Positions 19,171-29,789 of a stretch of DNA of 64,000 bases are shown here, in pieces (within the stretch, counting starts at the first letter, position 1; each line of letters starts with the position of its first letter). The position numbers and the translations under genes were made by a program. The notes beneath the pieces were generated by a model. It had not been told where the DNA came from. It ran no database searches and saw only the letters and a list, made by a program, of their open reading frames with translations. The stretch spans positions 124,001 through 188,000 of the forward strand of contig VJWM01000240.1 of assembly GCA_010909165.1 (NCBI GenBank), written 5' to 3'. This DNA comes from Anthoceros angustus. Lineage: Eukaryota; Streptophyta; Anthocerotopsida; Anthocerotales; Anthocerotaceae.

Positions 19171-22100
19171 TCACTTGGCCCACTTCTCGGTTACAGACAA
19201 TGCCTCTGCTTCCTCAGGTATGTTGCCGTGAGCGGAATCCGAAATTGAAGCATATCCTGCCTCCTTCAGCTCCAATCTCAGTGCTTCCAGCAATCCAGTC
19301 AGCCTTACTTCGTCCTGCCTCTGGCCTCTCACCAGAAACGTGTGCAACTGCTGCTCATGCTTGATCCAACTCTGGCCAGGCTTCTTCCAGGCACCTGCTC
19401 TCTGTCGCAACTCATGAACTTCCCTTGCTTGGTCCCACATGCCAGCGTTCTGATATATGTTGGCCATCAGCACATAGGGTGCAGCTTGTTCTGTCTCAAT
19501 ACTCATAGCACAGTCAAAGGCACGCCTTGCCAGCACAACGTTGCCATGCTTCTGGCAGGCACCCAGCAAGCACAACCAGACAGGCAATGTAGGCTGCATC
19601 GGCATGCTGGAGAGCAAATCCTCTGCCTTTCTGAAGAGTCCTGCTCGGGCAACAAGATCTATGACACAAACATAATGTTCCACTTCTGCAGAGATTTTAT
19701 GATCTCTGCTCATGGCTTCGAAGTACTCAAGCCCCTCGTTCATCATGCCAGCATTGCTGCATGCAGAGAGGAGTGCCATGAAGGTAATTTTATCTGGTGT
19801 CACACCTGCTAGGCACATGTCCTTGAAACACTGCATACTCCTCCTACAATCACCGTGGCGGGCATACCCAGAGAGTAGTGCAGTCCATGACACCACATCA
19901 GGCTGATGGAGAGAGTCGAACACGTTTTGAGCGTCCACCATACTCCCACATTTGCCGTAGGCATGAACAAGTGTGTTAGCGACAAAAAGGCTATTGTTAA
20001 ATTCACTCCGAGCAACTTCTTGGTGGATATGGATGCATACATCCAAGGCTCCCGTGCAGCTGCATGCTTCCAGCATGACAACAAATGTAGTCTCATCTGC
20101 TTTTACACCTTCTGAACACATTTGTGCATACATTTCCCATACCCTGTCTCCTTGGCCATGTTGAGAATAAGCTGTGATCATAGCATTCCATGATGCTATC
20201 TCTCGCGTGGACAATTCATCAAACACACGCTGTGCATCGTTAAGACTACCACATCTTGCATAGATAGTAACCAGGCAGTTACAAACTAGCATGTCTGATC
20301 CATAACCCAGCTGAACAGTCGTCGCATGTATGTCTTTCGCTTTGTGAAGAGTTTCTGCCTTGATGAACGGTGCATCTTGCAAACTGCCCTCTTCATTCTC
20401 AGCAAGGCTTCCACATGCTTGGAGAATACTGATAAGGGTCCATACATTTGGATCGATTCCTTCCGCCTGCATTTCATAGTACAAATGCAGTGCCTCCTCT
20501 GCTTGGCCCTGCTGCACATGGGCTGCAAGCATGGCAGTCCATGAGACCACATCTCGGTGAGATAACGTGTGGAACACATCTCTTGCATCCCCAAAGCTGC
20601 CACTCTTAGCATACATGCTAACAAGAGAACTGCTCACAAACGCATCTGTTTCAAAACCTCTACTAACAGCTTCTGCATGTATTTCTTTGACCCTGTGCAA
20701 CAACTTCACTTTCTTTTGCTGCCCATGCACAAGCGCAGTCTCTTCCCTGGCAAGGGTGCTCTCACATGCCTGGAGAGCGCCAACAAATGTCCGAGAAGTT
20801 GGCTTGACTCCTTCCCCTTGCATTTGCTCGTAAAACTGCAGAGCTTTTTCGCCCTGCCCCTCATGAGCATAAGCAGCAAGCATGGCATTCCACGAGACGA
20901 CATCACGAGCAGACAGGCTGTCAAAAACCAAATGAGCATCTCTCATGCTACCACACTTTGCATACATACTGACCAACGTGTTACCAACAAACACATCTGA
21001 GCAGAAGCGTCTTACAACAGCCTCAGCATGTATCTCTTTCCCTTTCTGAAGAGAGTTCAATTTCACATTCTGTCCTTCAATTACTGCAGCATCCTCTTCT
21101 CCTGCAAGGATGCCGCACATTTGAAGAGCACTAACCACGGTCCGAGCATTTGGACAGATGCCTTCTGATTGCATACGAGCATACATCTGCAAGCCCTGTT
21201 CTGCTTCATTTTGCTGAGCACATGCTGCAAGCATTGCATTCCATGACACTACACTGCGATGAGGTAGCTGATTAAATACCTGCTGAGCATCCAAGAGGCT
21301 CCCACACTTGGCATACATGCTCACCAAAATGCTGCCAACAAACACATCCGCATCAAAGCCCCCACCAGCAACTTGTGCATGTATTTCCTTCCCTTTCTGC
21401 AGGTATTGTAATCTAAGAACCTGCCCGTTAACAATGCTACTTGTTTCCTTCTCCGCACAAATAACACAAGCACGGAGAGCGCTAACAAAGGTCCGAGCAT
21501 TTGGGCTGACATTCTCCAACTGCATTTTGGCATAAACTTGCAAGGCACTTTCTCCTTCATTTTGCTGAACATAAGCAGCAAGCATTGCATTCCACGAGAC
21601 AACATTCCGGTTCCACACACGGTCAAACACCCCTTGGGCATCCACAACACTTCCACACTTTGCATACATGCTGACCAAACTGGTCCCAACAAAAGTATCC
21701 AATTCCAGCCCACATTCCCGAGCATGAGCATGAATCCATCGGCCCTTTTCCAGGTCTTCCACCAAGCTGCAAGCTTTCAGCAAGGAGACAAAAGTGAACC
21801 TATCAGGCTCCACACCTTCCTCCTGCATTTGCTCATAGCACGACAGAGCCTCCCGACACCTTCCCGCCTTGACATACCCTGAAATAATGGCTGTCCAAGA
21901 GAAAACTGTCCGGGTCGATAGCTTCTGAAACACATTCAGCCCCTCCTCAATGCTCCCACAATTCACCAGGGTGGTAACAACAAGCTCACTCAAGCTTCTG
22001 TTCCACTCCAACCCATGATTTGCCAAATGGGCCTGCACCTTCATAGCCTCGGGAAGGGCTCTCTGCTTCATGCACGCATGCAACAGGTTCCTGTACATGC

Positions 22101-22284
22101 TCACTGACGGCACACTGCCCTGCTCGTCCATGTACAGAAGGGAGTCCATAGCTCTGTCCAGACATCCCTCCTTGCATAATGCCTCGACCTGAGAAGCCTC
22201 CACAGAAGTACTATTCGGCCCTCTGCAAAACACGGCCAAAGGCCTCAAGCCAGACGGTGCATTGCACCACCATTCAATCCGCAT
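19171..22284 (-). CDS. PLS-class pentatricopeptide repeat protein with E/E+ domains, 1037 residues
   Basis: This is a single-exon gene with about twenty P, L and S PPR motifs, visible as repeated phrases such as VVSWNAMLAAYVQQ, DVFVGNTLVSMYAKCGS and ARTFVSALRAC. The C terminus has the E domain from about residue 901 (PVWLCLLGACQKHGNVVLA) and an E+-like segment (PGQSWIKHEQQLHTFLVRG). It then ends in a short tail with EALSVTEKWAK, which aligns with the start of a DYW deaminase (normally HSEKLA) but lacks the His and everything after. Such proteins bind organellar RNA one repeat per base and direct C-to-U editing in plastids or mitochondria; here a deaminase would have to come from another protein. 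I start at the ATG at 22,284; the open frame extends ten codons further without an ATG. It is divergent from the dioxygenase gene 358 bp away. Confidence 0.92.
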   Translation of the reverse strand: MRIEWWCNAPSGLRPLAVFCRGPNSTSVEASQVEALCKEGCLDRAMDSLLYMDEQGSVPSVSMYRNLLHACMKQRALPEAMKVQAHLANHGLEWNRSLSELVVTTLVNCGSIEEGLNVFQKLSTRTVFSWTAIISGYVKAGRCREALSCYEQMQEEGVEPDRFTFVSLLKACSLVEDLEKGRWIHAHARECGLELDTFVGTSLVSMYAKCGSVVDAQGVFDRVWNRNVVSWNAMLAAYVQQNEGESALQVYAKMQLENVSPNARTFVSALRACVICAEKETSSIVNGQVLRLQYLQKGKEIHAQVAGGGFDADVFVGSILVSMYAKCGSLLDAQQVFNQLPHRSVVSWNAMLAACAQQNEAEQGLQMYARMQSEGICPNARTVVSALQMCGILAGEEDAAVIEGQNVKLNSLQKGKEIHAEAVVRRFCSDVFVGNTLVSMYAKCGSMRDAHLVFDSLSARDVVSWNAMLAAYAHEGQGEKALQFYEQMQGEGVKPTSRTFVGALQACESTLAREETALVHGQQKKVKLLHRVKEIHAEAVSRGFETDAFVSSSLVSMYAKSGSFGDARDVFHTLSHRDVVSWTAMLAAHVQQGQAEEALHLYYEMQAEGIDPNVWTLISILQACGSLAENEEGSLQDAPFIKAETLHKAKDIHATTVQLGYGSDMLVCNCLVTIYARCGSLNDAQRVFDELSTREIASWNAMITAYSQHGQGDRVWEMYAQMCSEGVKADETTFVVMLEACSCTGALDVCIHIHQEVARSEFNNSLFVANTLVHAYGKCGSMVDAQNVFDSLHQPDVVSWTALLSGYARHGDCRRSMQCFKDMCLAGVTPDKITFMALLSACSNAGMMNEGLEYFEAMSRDHKISAEVEHYVCVIDLVARAGLFRKAEDLLSSMPMQPTLPVWLCLLGACQKHGNVVLARRAFDCAMSIETEQAAPYVLMANIYQNAGMWDQAREVHELRQRAGAWKKPGQSWIKHEQQLHTFLVRGQRQDEVRLTGLLEALRLELKEAGYASISDSAHGNIPEEAEALSVTEKWAK

Positions 22285-22642
22285 GACTGGTGGCTTGAGC
22301 TCTAAACCGTGCAAATTTCACTCGTCGCTCTCCTCAGATGGCCGGTCGGGCCGACCGGCCCAGCCTCCGGGCCTCCCTTGGCGTTTGGAGGCCACCGACC
22401 CGAGCTCGCGGTCCAGCTCGGCTCGGCTCCAGGTCGGCACAAACAAAAACATAAACTACGAAGATTGTAAGCCACGTTACTACCTAGACATTAAACTGAG
22501 CTTATTTAAATAGAATGTCTACTTATCTCCACCTCCCCGTCTCCCTTGAGCTTTCTCCTGCCAGTCGTCTTCCCCTTCGCTTCTTGCCTGCTCTCCTTCG
22601 CCTCCTCGCCTGCCCTTCCTGTTGTCCACCCAGACGTTCGCC
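22285..22642. promoter_or_regulatory. shared divergent promoter region of the PPR and dioxygenase genes
   Basis: This 358-bp interval separates two outward-facing start codons, so it must carry both promoters and 5' UTRs. It holds a perfect palindrome (arms GGCCGGTCGG, one-base centre, 22,340-22,360) and a TATA-like TTATTTAAATA at 22,502-22,512, about 130 bp before the dioxygenase ATG. Roles are inferred from position only. Confidence 0.5.
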
Positions 22643-23605
22643 ATGGCTGCCTGCATCGATGTCAGCCCTCCTACCAACCCTTCTCTTCGCAGCGCAATCG
22701 ACTCAGTCAAGCCAACCCTGTCCGAGCTGTTGAGCCCGGCCGTCGTCTTCCTCCAACCCGAAGTTCCAGCTCCCTTTTCTGCCATAGGAAAGCTGTTTGA
22801 TTATCTGCGTTCCTCGCCGGAGGATGCTGCATCCCTCAACGCCAGCTACCCTGCTCGCGGCGTCTACAAAACAGCCGCGTCCAATAATCCTATTTGCGAC
22901 CAGAAGCTTACTATTGATCTTTCCGCTAGCCGCATATCCCGCATCCCCGCCGCTCTGCGCTCAAGCCTGGCCAGCCATGGCCTCGAGGAGATCCTCGCCT
23001 TTTTCCAGGCAACTGCTGCCAAGTTTGTTCCCAATGTTATCTCTGCCCTGAGCGTTGTGGCCGGCGGAGACCTGGCTGCCTTGCACAAGTCGCAGAACCT
23101 CAACTTCCGACTCTGTGATTACACTCCTGCCACTGCTGCCCCCGCGAGCTCCAAGGGATGCGGGGAGCACACAGACTACGGCACATTCGCCATCATTTTC
23201 CAGGACGGGCAGGCGGGGCTGGAGGCCGAGGCTCCGGATGCGCCAGGCACCTGGGTGCCGATTTCCGGAGATGTCACAGTTCTTCTGTGCGGCTGGTGCG
23301 GGCTCATCCTCAGCGGCGGGCGTATTTGCGCAGTGAGGCACCGCGTGCGGCGTGTGCCGGGAGTTCGTCGGCTATCTGCGGTCCTGTTTGTTGCGCCAGA
23401 TGTCGACGTTGTGCTGAAGCCGGTGAAGGTTGATGAGGGAGGCAGGGCGTTCTCGGACGAAGTGATGGCCGGGGAGGTGACCGTGGAGTGGTTCAAGGAG
23501 GTCATGGGGAGGTCATGGCGCTTCAGGGAGGGCAACGGGACCTTGGAGGAAGGAGAGGTGGAGATCAGCCAGGATCAGCGTATTGAGAAGCTCGTTTGGG
23601 CTTGA
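22643..23605 (+). CDS. 2-oxoglutarate/Fe(II)-dependent dioxygenase, 320 residues
   Basis: This is an intact single-exon gene. The double-stranded beta-helix fold is marked by an H-x-D iron motif (H176-T-D178 in CGEHTDYGTFAIIFQDG), a third iron ligand at H233 (AVRHRV) and the R-x-S 2-oxoglutarate motif at R243-L-S245, followed by VLFVAPD. These are the standard facial-triad residues of plant soluble 2OGD enzymes, which hydroxylate or desaturate small molecules. The substrate cannot be told. The length fits the family, although the usual N-terminal DIOX_N signature is weak. The start is the ATG at 22,643 in GCCATGGCT context. Two decayed fragments of the same gene lie at 30.5 and 35.3-35.6 kb. 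Confidence 0.9.
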   Translation: MAACIDVSPPTNPSLRSAIDSVKPTLSELLSPAVVFLQPEVPAPFSAIGKLFDYLRSSPEDAASLNASYPARGVYKTAASNNPICDQKLTIDLSASRISRIPAALRSSLASHGLEEILAFFQATAAKFVPNVISALSVVAGGDLAALHKSQNLNFRLCDYTPATAAPASSKGCGEHTDYGTFAIIFQDGQAGLEAEAPDAPGTWVPISGDVTVLLCGWCGLILSGGRICAVRHRVRRVPGVRRLSAVLFVAPDVDVVLKPVKVDEGGRAFSDEVMAGEVTVEWFKEVMGRSWRFREGNGTLEEGEVEISQDQRIEKLVWA

Positions 23606-24390
23606 AGGTGCAGAGCGTGCTACGAGAGAGAAAGATCAGCTGTGAAGACAATGTTCATGCTCAATTTCCGACCCCTGTGCATATGTATCTGGATTTCTCC
23701 AGACTTCAAGTGATGCTGCGGGCAAGGTGTGCATGTAGGCAAATTGCTAAAAAAGAAAGGAGTGCATGCAGGCGTGATTCTTTTTGGAGTACTTGGGGAG
23801 ACTCACCATCACACGGTTTCCAAGAATCACGAGGCCGGACCGTAGCTGATCAATAAGCTTGTGTTTGTTTCTAGCAAGTTTCAGAATTCTCTTTTTTGTG
23901 AGACCTTTAGTCTGTCACAGCTAGCTTTGCAGTTCCTGTGCAGTGGCTGAGGATGTGCTCTCAGCAGTATGTAGATATCAGAGCATCGGCGAGGCGAGCC
24001 CTCTCCTTAGACTCCAGAGACGTGACTGCCAGGAAAGTGGGTTGCCACTTGCTAGCTAGTGCTGTTTGATACTAGATAGTGGACGACGGATCGTGAACAT
24101 TCAAGCGCATCATGCGCAAGCGTGCTGTTATTCGCTCGCAGACATTGCTTGTAAATGAAAGCAGTTCTGCACTTGGGGCCCGTGAAGTCGGAAGAGAGGT
24201 ATACTTGCAGATAGGAATCCATGGATGCATCGCACAGTACGGCAGACCTGTCAGGAGTGCTCTTGGACATGCATGCCGAAATAGAATCGAGGATATGCAC
24301 CGCTAAATGCAGAACACGGCTCCAGAGGGCGAGATCCGAGACCATCGGATGAGGGGCTACTTTTGCTCTTTTTTTTCACTTAATAAAAAA
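23606..24390. other. 3' flank of the dioxygenase gene
   Basis: There is no gene. A stretch at about 24,225-24,275 (GCACAGTACGGCAGACCTGTCAGGAGTG) recurs in altered form at 35,712-35,740 after the second dioxygenase fragment, showing that this flank was duplicated too. Confidence 0.6.
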
Positions 24391-27300
24391 GGTGGTCTCA
24401 CCAGAGAATGAATCGCAAGACAGTTCATGATCTCACTGTCAAACTTGGGTACGAGTCGAATGCGTATTGTATTTGGGGAGCGCTACCTTCCCATGTATGC
24501 ATGTGGAGGTAAGCTAGATGGCAAACCAGATGCCATTCATGTGGTTTCTCATAATCTCCGCAAGCACTATGATGGATACCAAAGGAGGCCATAGTGCCGT
24601 ACCATGAGATAAATGAGCTAGAGTTGGAACCTGCACAACTTACTCGTACCTTCGGGTGGGCGTCAATCTTTAGTTTCGACTTAGAGGATAATCTACGTGT
24701 GAAGATAGAATATTTTCGAAGTCTTGAAATTCCCATGGACGTCGGAGAAAGGTGTCCCCTAGCTACCATTTTCGAAGTCTTGGAATTCTCATGGACGAGA
24801 GTGAAAGATGACCCGTAGCTACCCCTCGTACCTTCTCCCCAATGCTGTCATTCATGGGGTCTGCTGTGTCGCACGAGGTAAGCACTTGAATTTATATAAG
24901 CACTTCCTCGACCAACAACTAAGCAAACAAATCTAATACGCAGATATATAGGTACAACCAATAACAACAGTAGTCGCGACGCGCACAAACACACCTCCCA
25001 CAAGAACAACACGCAAATTCCTCACACATCGCCTCCTGAGTCGTAGCTTTGGCCTCCTCACAACACCCTTGCATTGTATATCTAGAGGACAAGCTATGAT
25101 CCGAGCTGTCCTCAATGGAAGGGTCTATATACTAGCCTCGCATCGGCATATTCCTAAGATATCCAATCGTACTCAGATATGGAAATATCCTAAGAATACA
25201 CTATAATATGCAAGGAATATGCCAAAGCATATTACTTGAGCTTATCCACTTAGCTATTGTATCCTAAGAATACACTATAATATGCAAGGAATATTCCAAA
25301 GCATATTACTTGAGTTTATCCACTTAGCTATTGCTAACTATGTTTAATTAACACTAATCAATGCTTAATTAACATAAGCACCTTAGATTAATTAACACTA
25401 ATTACTTACTTAAAGATAAGTAATTAGATTAATTAATGCTAATCAAACACTAAACCCAAGTGCAAAGATTAGTATCACACGGCATGACAGTTGCTTCGTC
25501 GGCAGGATGATTGTTGTGTACCCGTGTATCTACGAGCATAGTATGGAGGAGTGCATCAAGCTAAAGGTGGACTATCTATTAGCAGCGTTGGTTCATTTCC
25601 TTTAGCACATGAGCTTGAGCCTATCTTCATGAATACAACCAAGATACGAGTATGTGGTGGCCAATTCAATGCGTCTCTCGTACTTCCTTTCCTACTCGGA
25701 AGAAATGTTCAAGTTGTCTAAATCGAGCTTGTAATCTCTTTCCTGCTCGGAAGAAATGTTCAAGTTCTCTATATCGAGTTGCCAAATCTAAGACAACAAA
25801 GGAGGATGGTGTGAAACTAAAGACCGGCATATCAACAACATTGAAATAAAATAGTCTTTGTCTTTGCAAAAAATTAATAGTTTTTAATTGTCTTTGCACA
25901 AAAATTTGTAGTCTCGATGAGTAACGCATGTGGATGTGCTCCGCCTGGCTTGATGAGAAAAAAAGCATACCATATCAAAAATATATATATGATTAATTAA
26001 AAATACTAAAATATTAAAATAGTATGGAGTAATAAATAATTTAAAATCTTTAAAATATATCTATGGATACAGTATTGTTAAAGCTGCTCACACTTAACAG
26101 AGTAAGCTGCTCACACTTAACAAAGTCGTCACTCAGTTCCACACTCATGTTCACACGACCGTTAGTGCCTACCTAGAGACATTCATATTCGATGCACATG
26201 CTCTTACTCAGGTGTAGTAAATGGCCTGTAAATGATGCATCTCAAACATGTGGGCTTGATGAATGTGCTATCCGTATATGGTGACTCAATATAAAAGGAC
26301 ATTCCTCACATATGTAAATATGGGCTATTCTATAGTCAATCACTCAGGCATATAGTACAGTTTCTCACAGCGTCATGGGCTATGCTACAGCTGCACACAG
26401 TAAGAGACCAAAACAAGCATCAGCATCCTCCACATTAGCTGGCCCTGCACACACAATCGAGAGCTGTTCTATGATTGCTGAGGGAGGACATTGGTACCAA
26501 TCACCAGAGGGGTGGCTAGAAGGCTGAGACAGTGGCCTAAGGAAACAAGCGCTTGGCTTGCTCCTGTATGGATTGCCATTGCATACTGAATAGAAAACTA
26601 ATATATAGGGGTGATGGAGGCATCTCCTCACATGCCTATGTTATGGCTACTGCCTTGTAAGTTGTAAAAGTCCACACTTCCCCTAGTTGGCACACAATCC
26701 CCTTGATGCCCGGCTTTGTATGCTTGAACATTCATGGCTTACCCAGGCTCCAAGAAATGTGCAAGGAACCCTGTCCCAACAGTAGATGAGGATACATTTT
26801 AGAAGAGCTTCCAAGCCAGAATTGGAAGGATCCAAGCTAGGACCAGAATACTACTTAGATTGATTCTTATGTACCTACCACTTTCACTTCTATACCCGCT
26901 ATCGTAGGACATATAATAAATATATAAAGACTAAGATATACGATATTACATAACATGATAATAATCATGGAAGGGCAAAGATGAACTAAAGTAGAAAAAG
27001 CTAGAGATATTTTTTTAGATGTTCTTAAGACATGTTTAGATATTTTTGTCAAATTGAAGACTCCTCGCTCAACAATCATTTGGTTATAGAGTTATTCTAT
27101 CTCCTTATTTTCAAGAACCTTCTCTGTAGGATATGATTTTCATGATTCTAAATCAAGGTATCCTTATTATAACGTCATTTGCAGCTTGAAAGAAAATTTA
27201 TATAATGCAGGTTTTGTCATGGCCTCCCAATTTTTTCTTTGTGTAACCACATTTTGTCATATCCTTCTAAGTTTTTCTTTGTGTATAACCTCTTCTTTAT

Positions 27301-27463
27301 CATATCCTTTTAATTTTATCTTTGTGTAACCTCGTTTTTGTCATATTCATTTACATTTCCTCATGAAAGATTTCTCGAGTTGCTCTAGAGTTCTCACTGT
27401 CCAATTTTGATCTTGTTGTGTTGCTGCCCCATTCCGTTGATGTAGCTCTAAAGTTGTTGCTAC

Positions 27464-28201
27464 CTAATTCTTTTGTTGTAGCGGTGTAAATGCTGCTGCA
27501 AAATTTTGGTCTAAGGCAGGTGTTGGTGCCCAAATCTCTTGTGATGCAACTATAGTCGGTCTACATTGTTCTGATGCAGCTATTGTTGCCAAGATTTGTT
27601 TTGATATCGATGCAGCTTCTTCTGCCCAATGCAATTCCTTTAGCCATGCATTATTTGCCATTTGTTGTTCCAATGTCGCAAGATTTGCCCATACCTGTTC
27701 TTGTCGCCATGCACCATCTGCCCTTAGTTGTTTCAATTCCGCATCGTCTGCCAATACCTGTTGATATTGCGATAAATCGTTTGCCGTTTGTTGTTGCAAT
27801 GCCGCCTTATTTGCCCAGATCTGTTGCTGTTGCAATGCAGCGCGTTGTTGTTCCTGTAGTGATGCAATATATGCCCAATTTTGTTCTAGTACAGCAGTTG
27901 CTACAAAATTATATTCTGATGTGGCTATTGCTGCCAAATTCTGTATAGATGCAACCTTTGCATTGGGGATGACCATATTTTGGAAATAAGGTTGTAACGA
28001 ATCCATACTAGCTCCAGATAAGTCCAAATTTTCCATATCACTGGATAAATCTACATTTTCTATAGCAGTGGAAAAATATGGCCTCGTGTCCCTCAGGTAA
28101 GCACTTTCAAAATAAGGCTTCATATTTTCCGGGGAACTAGATGACTCGTTATCATGGATACAACCTTCGGCTAGTATAGTACTAGGGCTGTCCACTTGCA
28201 T
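27464..28201 (-). CDS. Q/W/A-rich repeat protein, copy 1 (245 residues), unknown
   Basis: This ATG-started frame encodes an N-terminal segment with MKPYFESAYLRDTRPYFSTA and ENLDLSGASMDSLQPYFQNM. It is followed by a tract rich in Gln, Ala and Trp in which W-A-N-x-A recurs about every 20-25 residues (QQQIWANKAALQQQ, QEQVWANLATLEQQ). The pattern predicts long alpha-helices or a coiled coil. After the stop at 27,464 the tract seems to continue in another frame, so the 3' end may be frameshifted relative to copy 2. I recognise no domain family. An intact 484-residue relative at 32,866-34,320 is the main reason to treat it as coding or formerly coding. Confidence 0.45.
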   Translation of the reverse strand: MQVDSPSTILAEGCIHDNESSSSPENMKPYFESAYLRDTRPYFSTAIENVDLSSDMENLDLSGASMDSLQPYFQNMVIPNAKVASIQNLAAIATSEYNFVATAVLEQNWAYIASLQEQQRAALQQQQIWANKAALQQQTANDLSQYQQVLADDAELKQLRADGAWRQEQVWANLATLEQQMANNAWLKELHWAEEAASISKQILATIAASEQCRPTIVASQEIWAPTPALDQNFAAAFTPLQQKN

Positions 28202-29060
28202 ATTAGAAACACCTTAACCCATAAAAGACTTGCCTTCTTGCATAGTAGAGCCACCTTTTTGCAGATTACACATGCCTCCTCCCATAATACCTTTTCGCAA
28301 ATTAGAAACACCCTCTCCCATAGTAGTAGTAGTAGTCTGGCCTTCTTACATAGTAGAGCCACCTTCTCGCAGATTACAAATGCCTCCTCCCATAATACCT
28401 TCTCGCAAATTAGAAACACCGTCTTCTATAGTAGTACTAGTAGAGCGGCCTTCTTGCATAGTAGAGCCACCTCCTCGCATAGTAGAGCCGCGGCATTGCA
28501 TAGTAGAGTCCCCTACCTGCATAGTATAGCCCCCTACTCGCATAGTAGAGCTAATCTTTCTCGAATAGCAATGAGCTACCGTCTTCTATAGTAGTACTAG
28601 TAGAGCGGCCTTCTTGCATAGTAGAGCCACCTCCTCGCATAGTAGAGCCGCGGCATTGCATAGTAGAGTCCCCTACCTGCATAGTATAGCCCCCTACTCG
28701 CATAGTAGAGCTAATCTTTCTCGAATAGTACGTAGCTACCGTCTTCTCACATAGTACAATATCTTTTTTGAATAATAGAGATACCTTCTCCCATAGCAGA
28801 GCCGGAACCTTCTAGCATAGTAGAGCTGGAGCCTTCTAGCGTAGTAGAGCTAGAACCTTCTAGCATAATAGAGCCATAACCTTCTGGCATATAGTAAAGC
28901 TAAAACTTTCTAGGTATATAGTAGAGCGAATTAAATCTTTTGGTATATAGTGGAGCCAAAACATTTTGGCATATTAGTGAGAGAACCTTCTGGCATAGTA
29001 GAGCGAGAACCTTTTGGCATAGTAGTAGAGCCCGAACTTTCTGGCACATAATATAGCCTG
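28202..29060. repeat. CATAGTAGAGCC minisatellite, left copy
   Basis: Variants of a unit of about 21 bp containing GCATAGTAGAGCC fill this stretch, and a segment of about 150 bp (GTCTTCTATAGTAGTACTAG...CTTTCTCGAATAG) is itself repeated at 28,420 and 28,582. On the minus strand the 21-bp unit reads as a seven-residue repeat, STMQEGG-like. Confidence 0.85.
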
Positions 29061-29064
29061 AACG

Positions 29065-29789
29065 TTTTGGCATATAATAGATCCGGAACTTTCAGGCTCG
29101 GGATAGCCCTGGCTTCACTTAATATATCCTCCTCGCATTGCAAAGCCTCCTATCAAATTAAAACCTTTTAATATACTAAATAAGTTTACATATTATTTAC
29201 ATAATACTTTACATATACGACTTACATATTACGCTTGCATATACGTATGACATATATATTATGTTTACATATATGTATAACATACATAATATGTTTATTA
29301 ATTTTTGATTGAATTATTAAAAATTAATTAACCTAATGCATTATTATTTGCTCTATGTATAATAGGTGTAGTGCGAGCATCACAAGCTCTCGTGCATAAG
29401 CCAGCTTAATAATTTGAATAATTTGTTAGTTGCAAGTGAACTAACGAATAATTAGGTTGCCTTTCTTCTCACACACATTTGCCCCTGCTGTCAGCCCTTG
29501 CCACCTTAGCTGCAGCTTCCTACATCATCAACATGGGTCTCATCATGAAAACATGCAAATCTAAGGCTACGGACACACAACTGCAGTTCTGTTGATGTAG
29601 AGCTCTAAAACAGAAGCTGAACCACCTAGCTGATTTACCTCAACTAGTGCACCTCTTCTGAATAGTACCAAAGTACTTCTTGTGGCACTTCTCCAAAGCA
29701 GGCTACAAGCAATGGAAACCACGATTACAATGATCATACAACAGCATGGCCTCTTCATTGTCCACCCTGTTGCAAATTTAACATGTGGT
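29065..29789. other. AT-rich spacer
   Basis: No gene is supported. Between 29,150 and 29,350 it is very AT-rich with TTACATAT-type repeats. Confidence 0.4.

Larger units (their letters stand above)
24391..29064. repeat. large direct duplication, left copy (4.7 kb)
   Basis: From GGTGGTCTCAC at 24,391 to CTGGCACATA near 29,050, this block is collinear with 30,602-34,791. Shared landmarks in order are the PPR-like 'TGGTTTCTCAT...GAGGCCATA' piece, CTTTCCT.CTCGGAAGAAATG, AGGACATATAATAA, the Q/W/A-rich reading frame, and the CATAGTAGAGCC minisatellite. Copies differ by many substitutions and by gain or loss of tandem repeats, so the duplication is old. Confidence 0.85.

Noticed and set aside
20286-21000. 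Several 70-140-codon frames on both strands inside the PPR gene
   Set aside because: They are out-of-frame or antisense shadows of the 1037-residue PPR frame.
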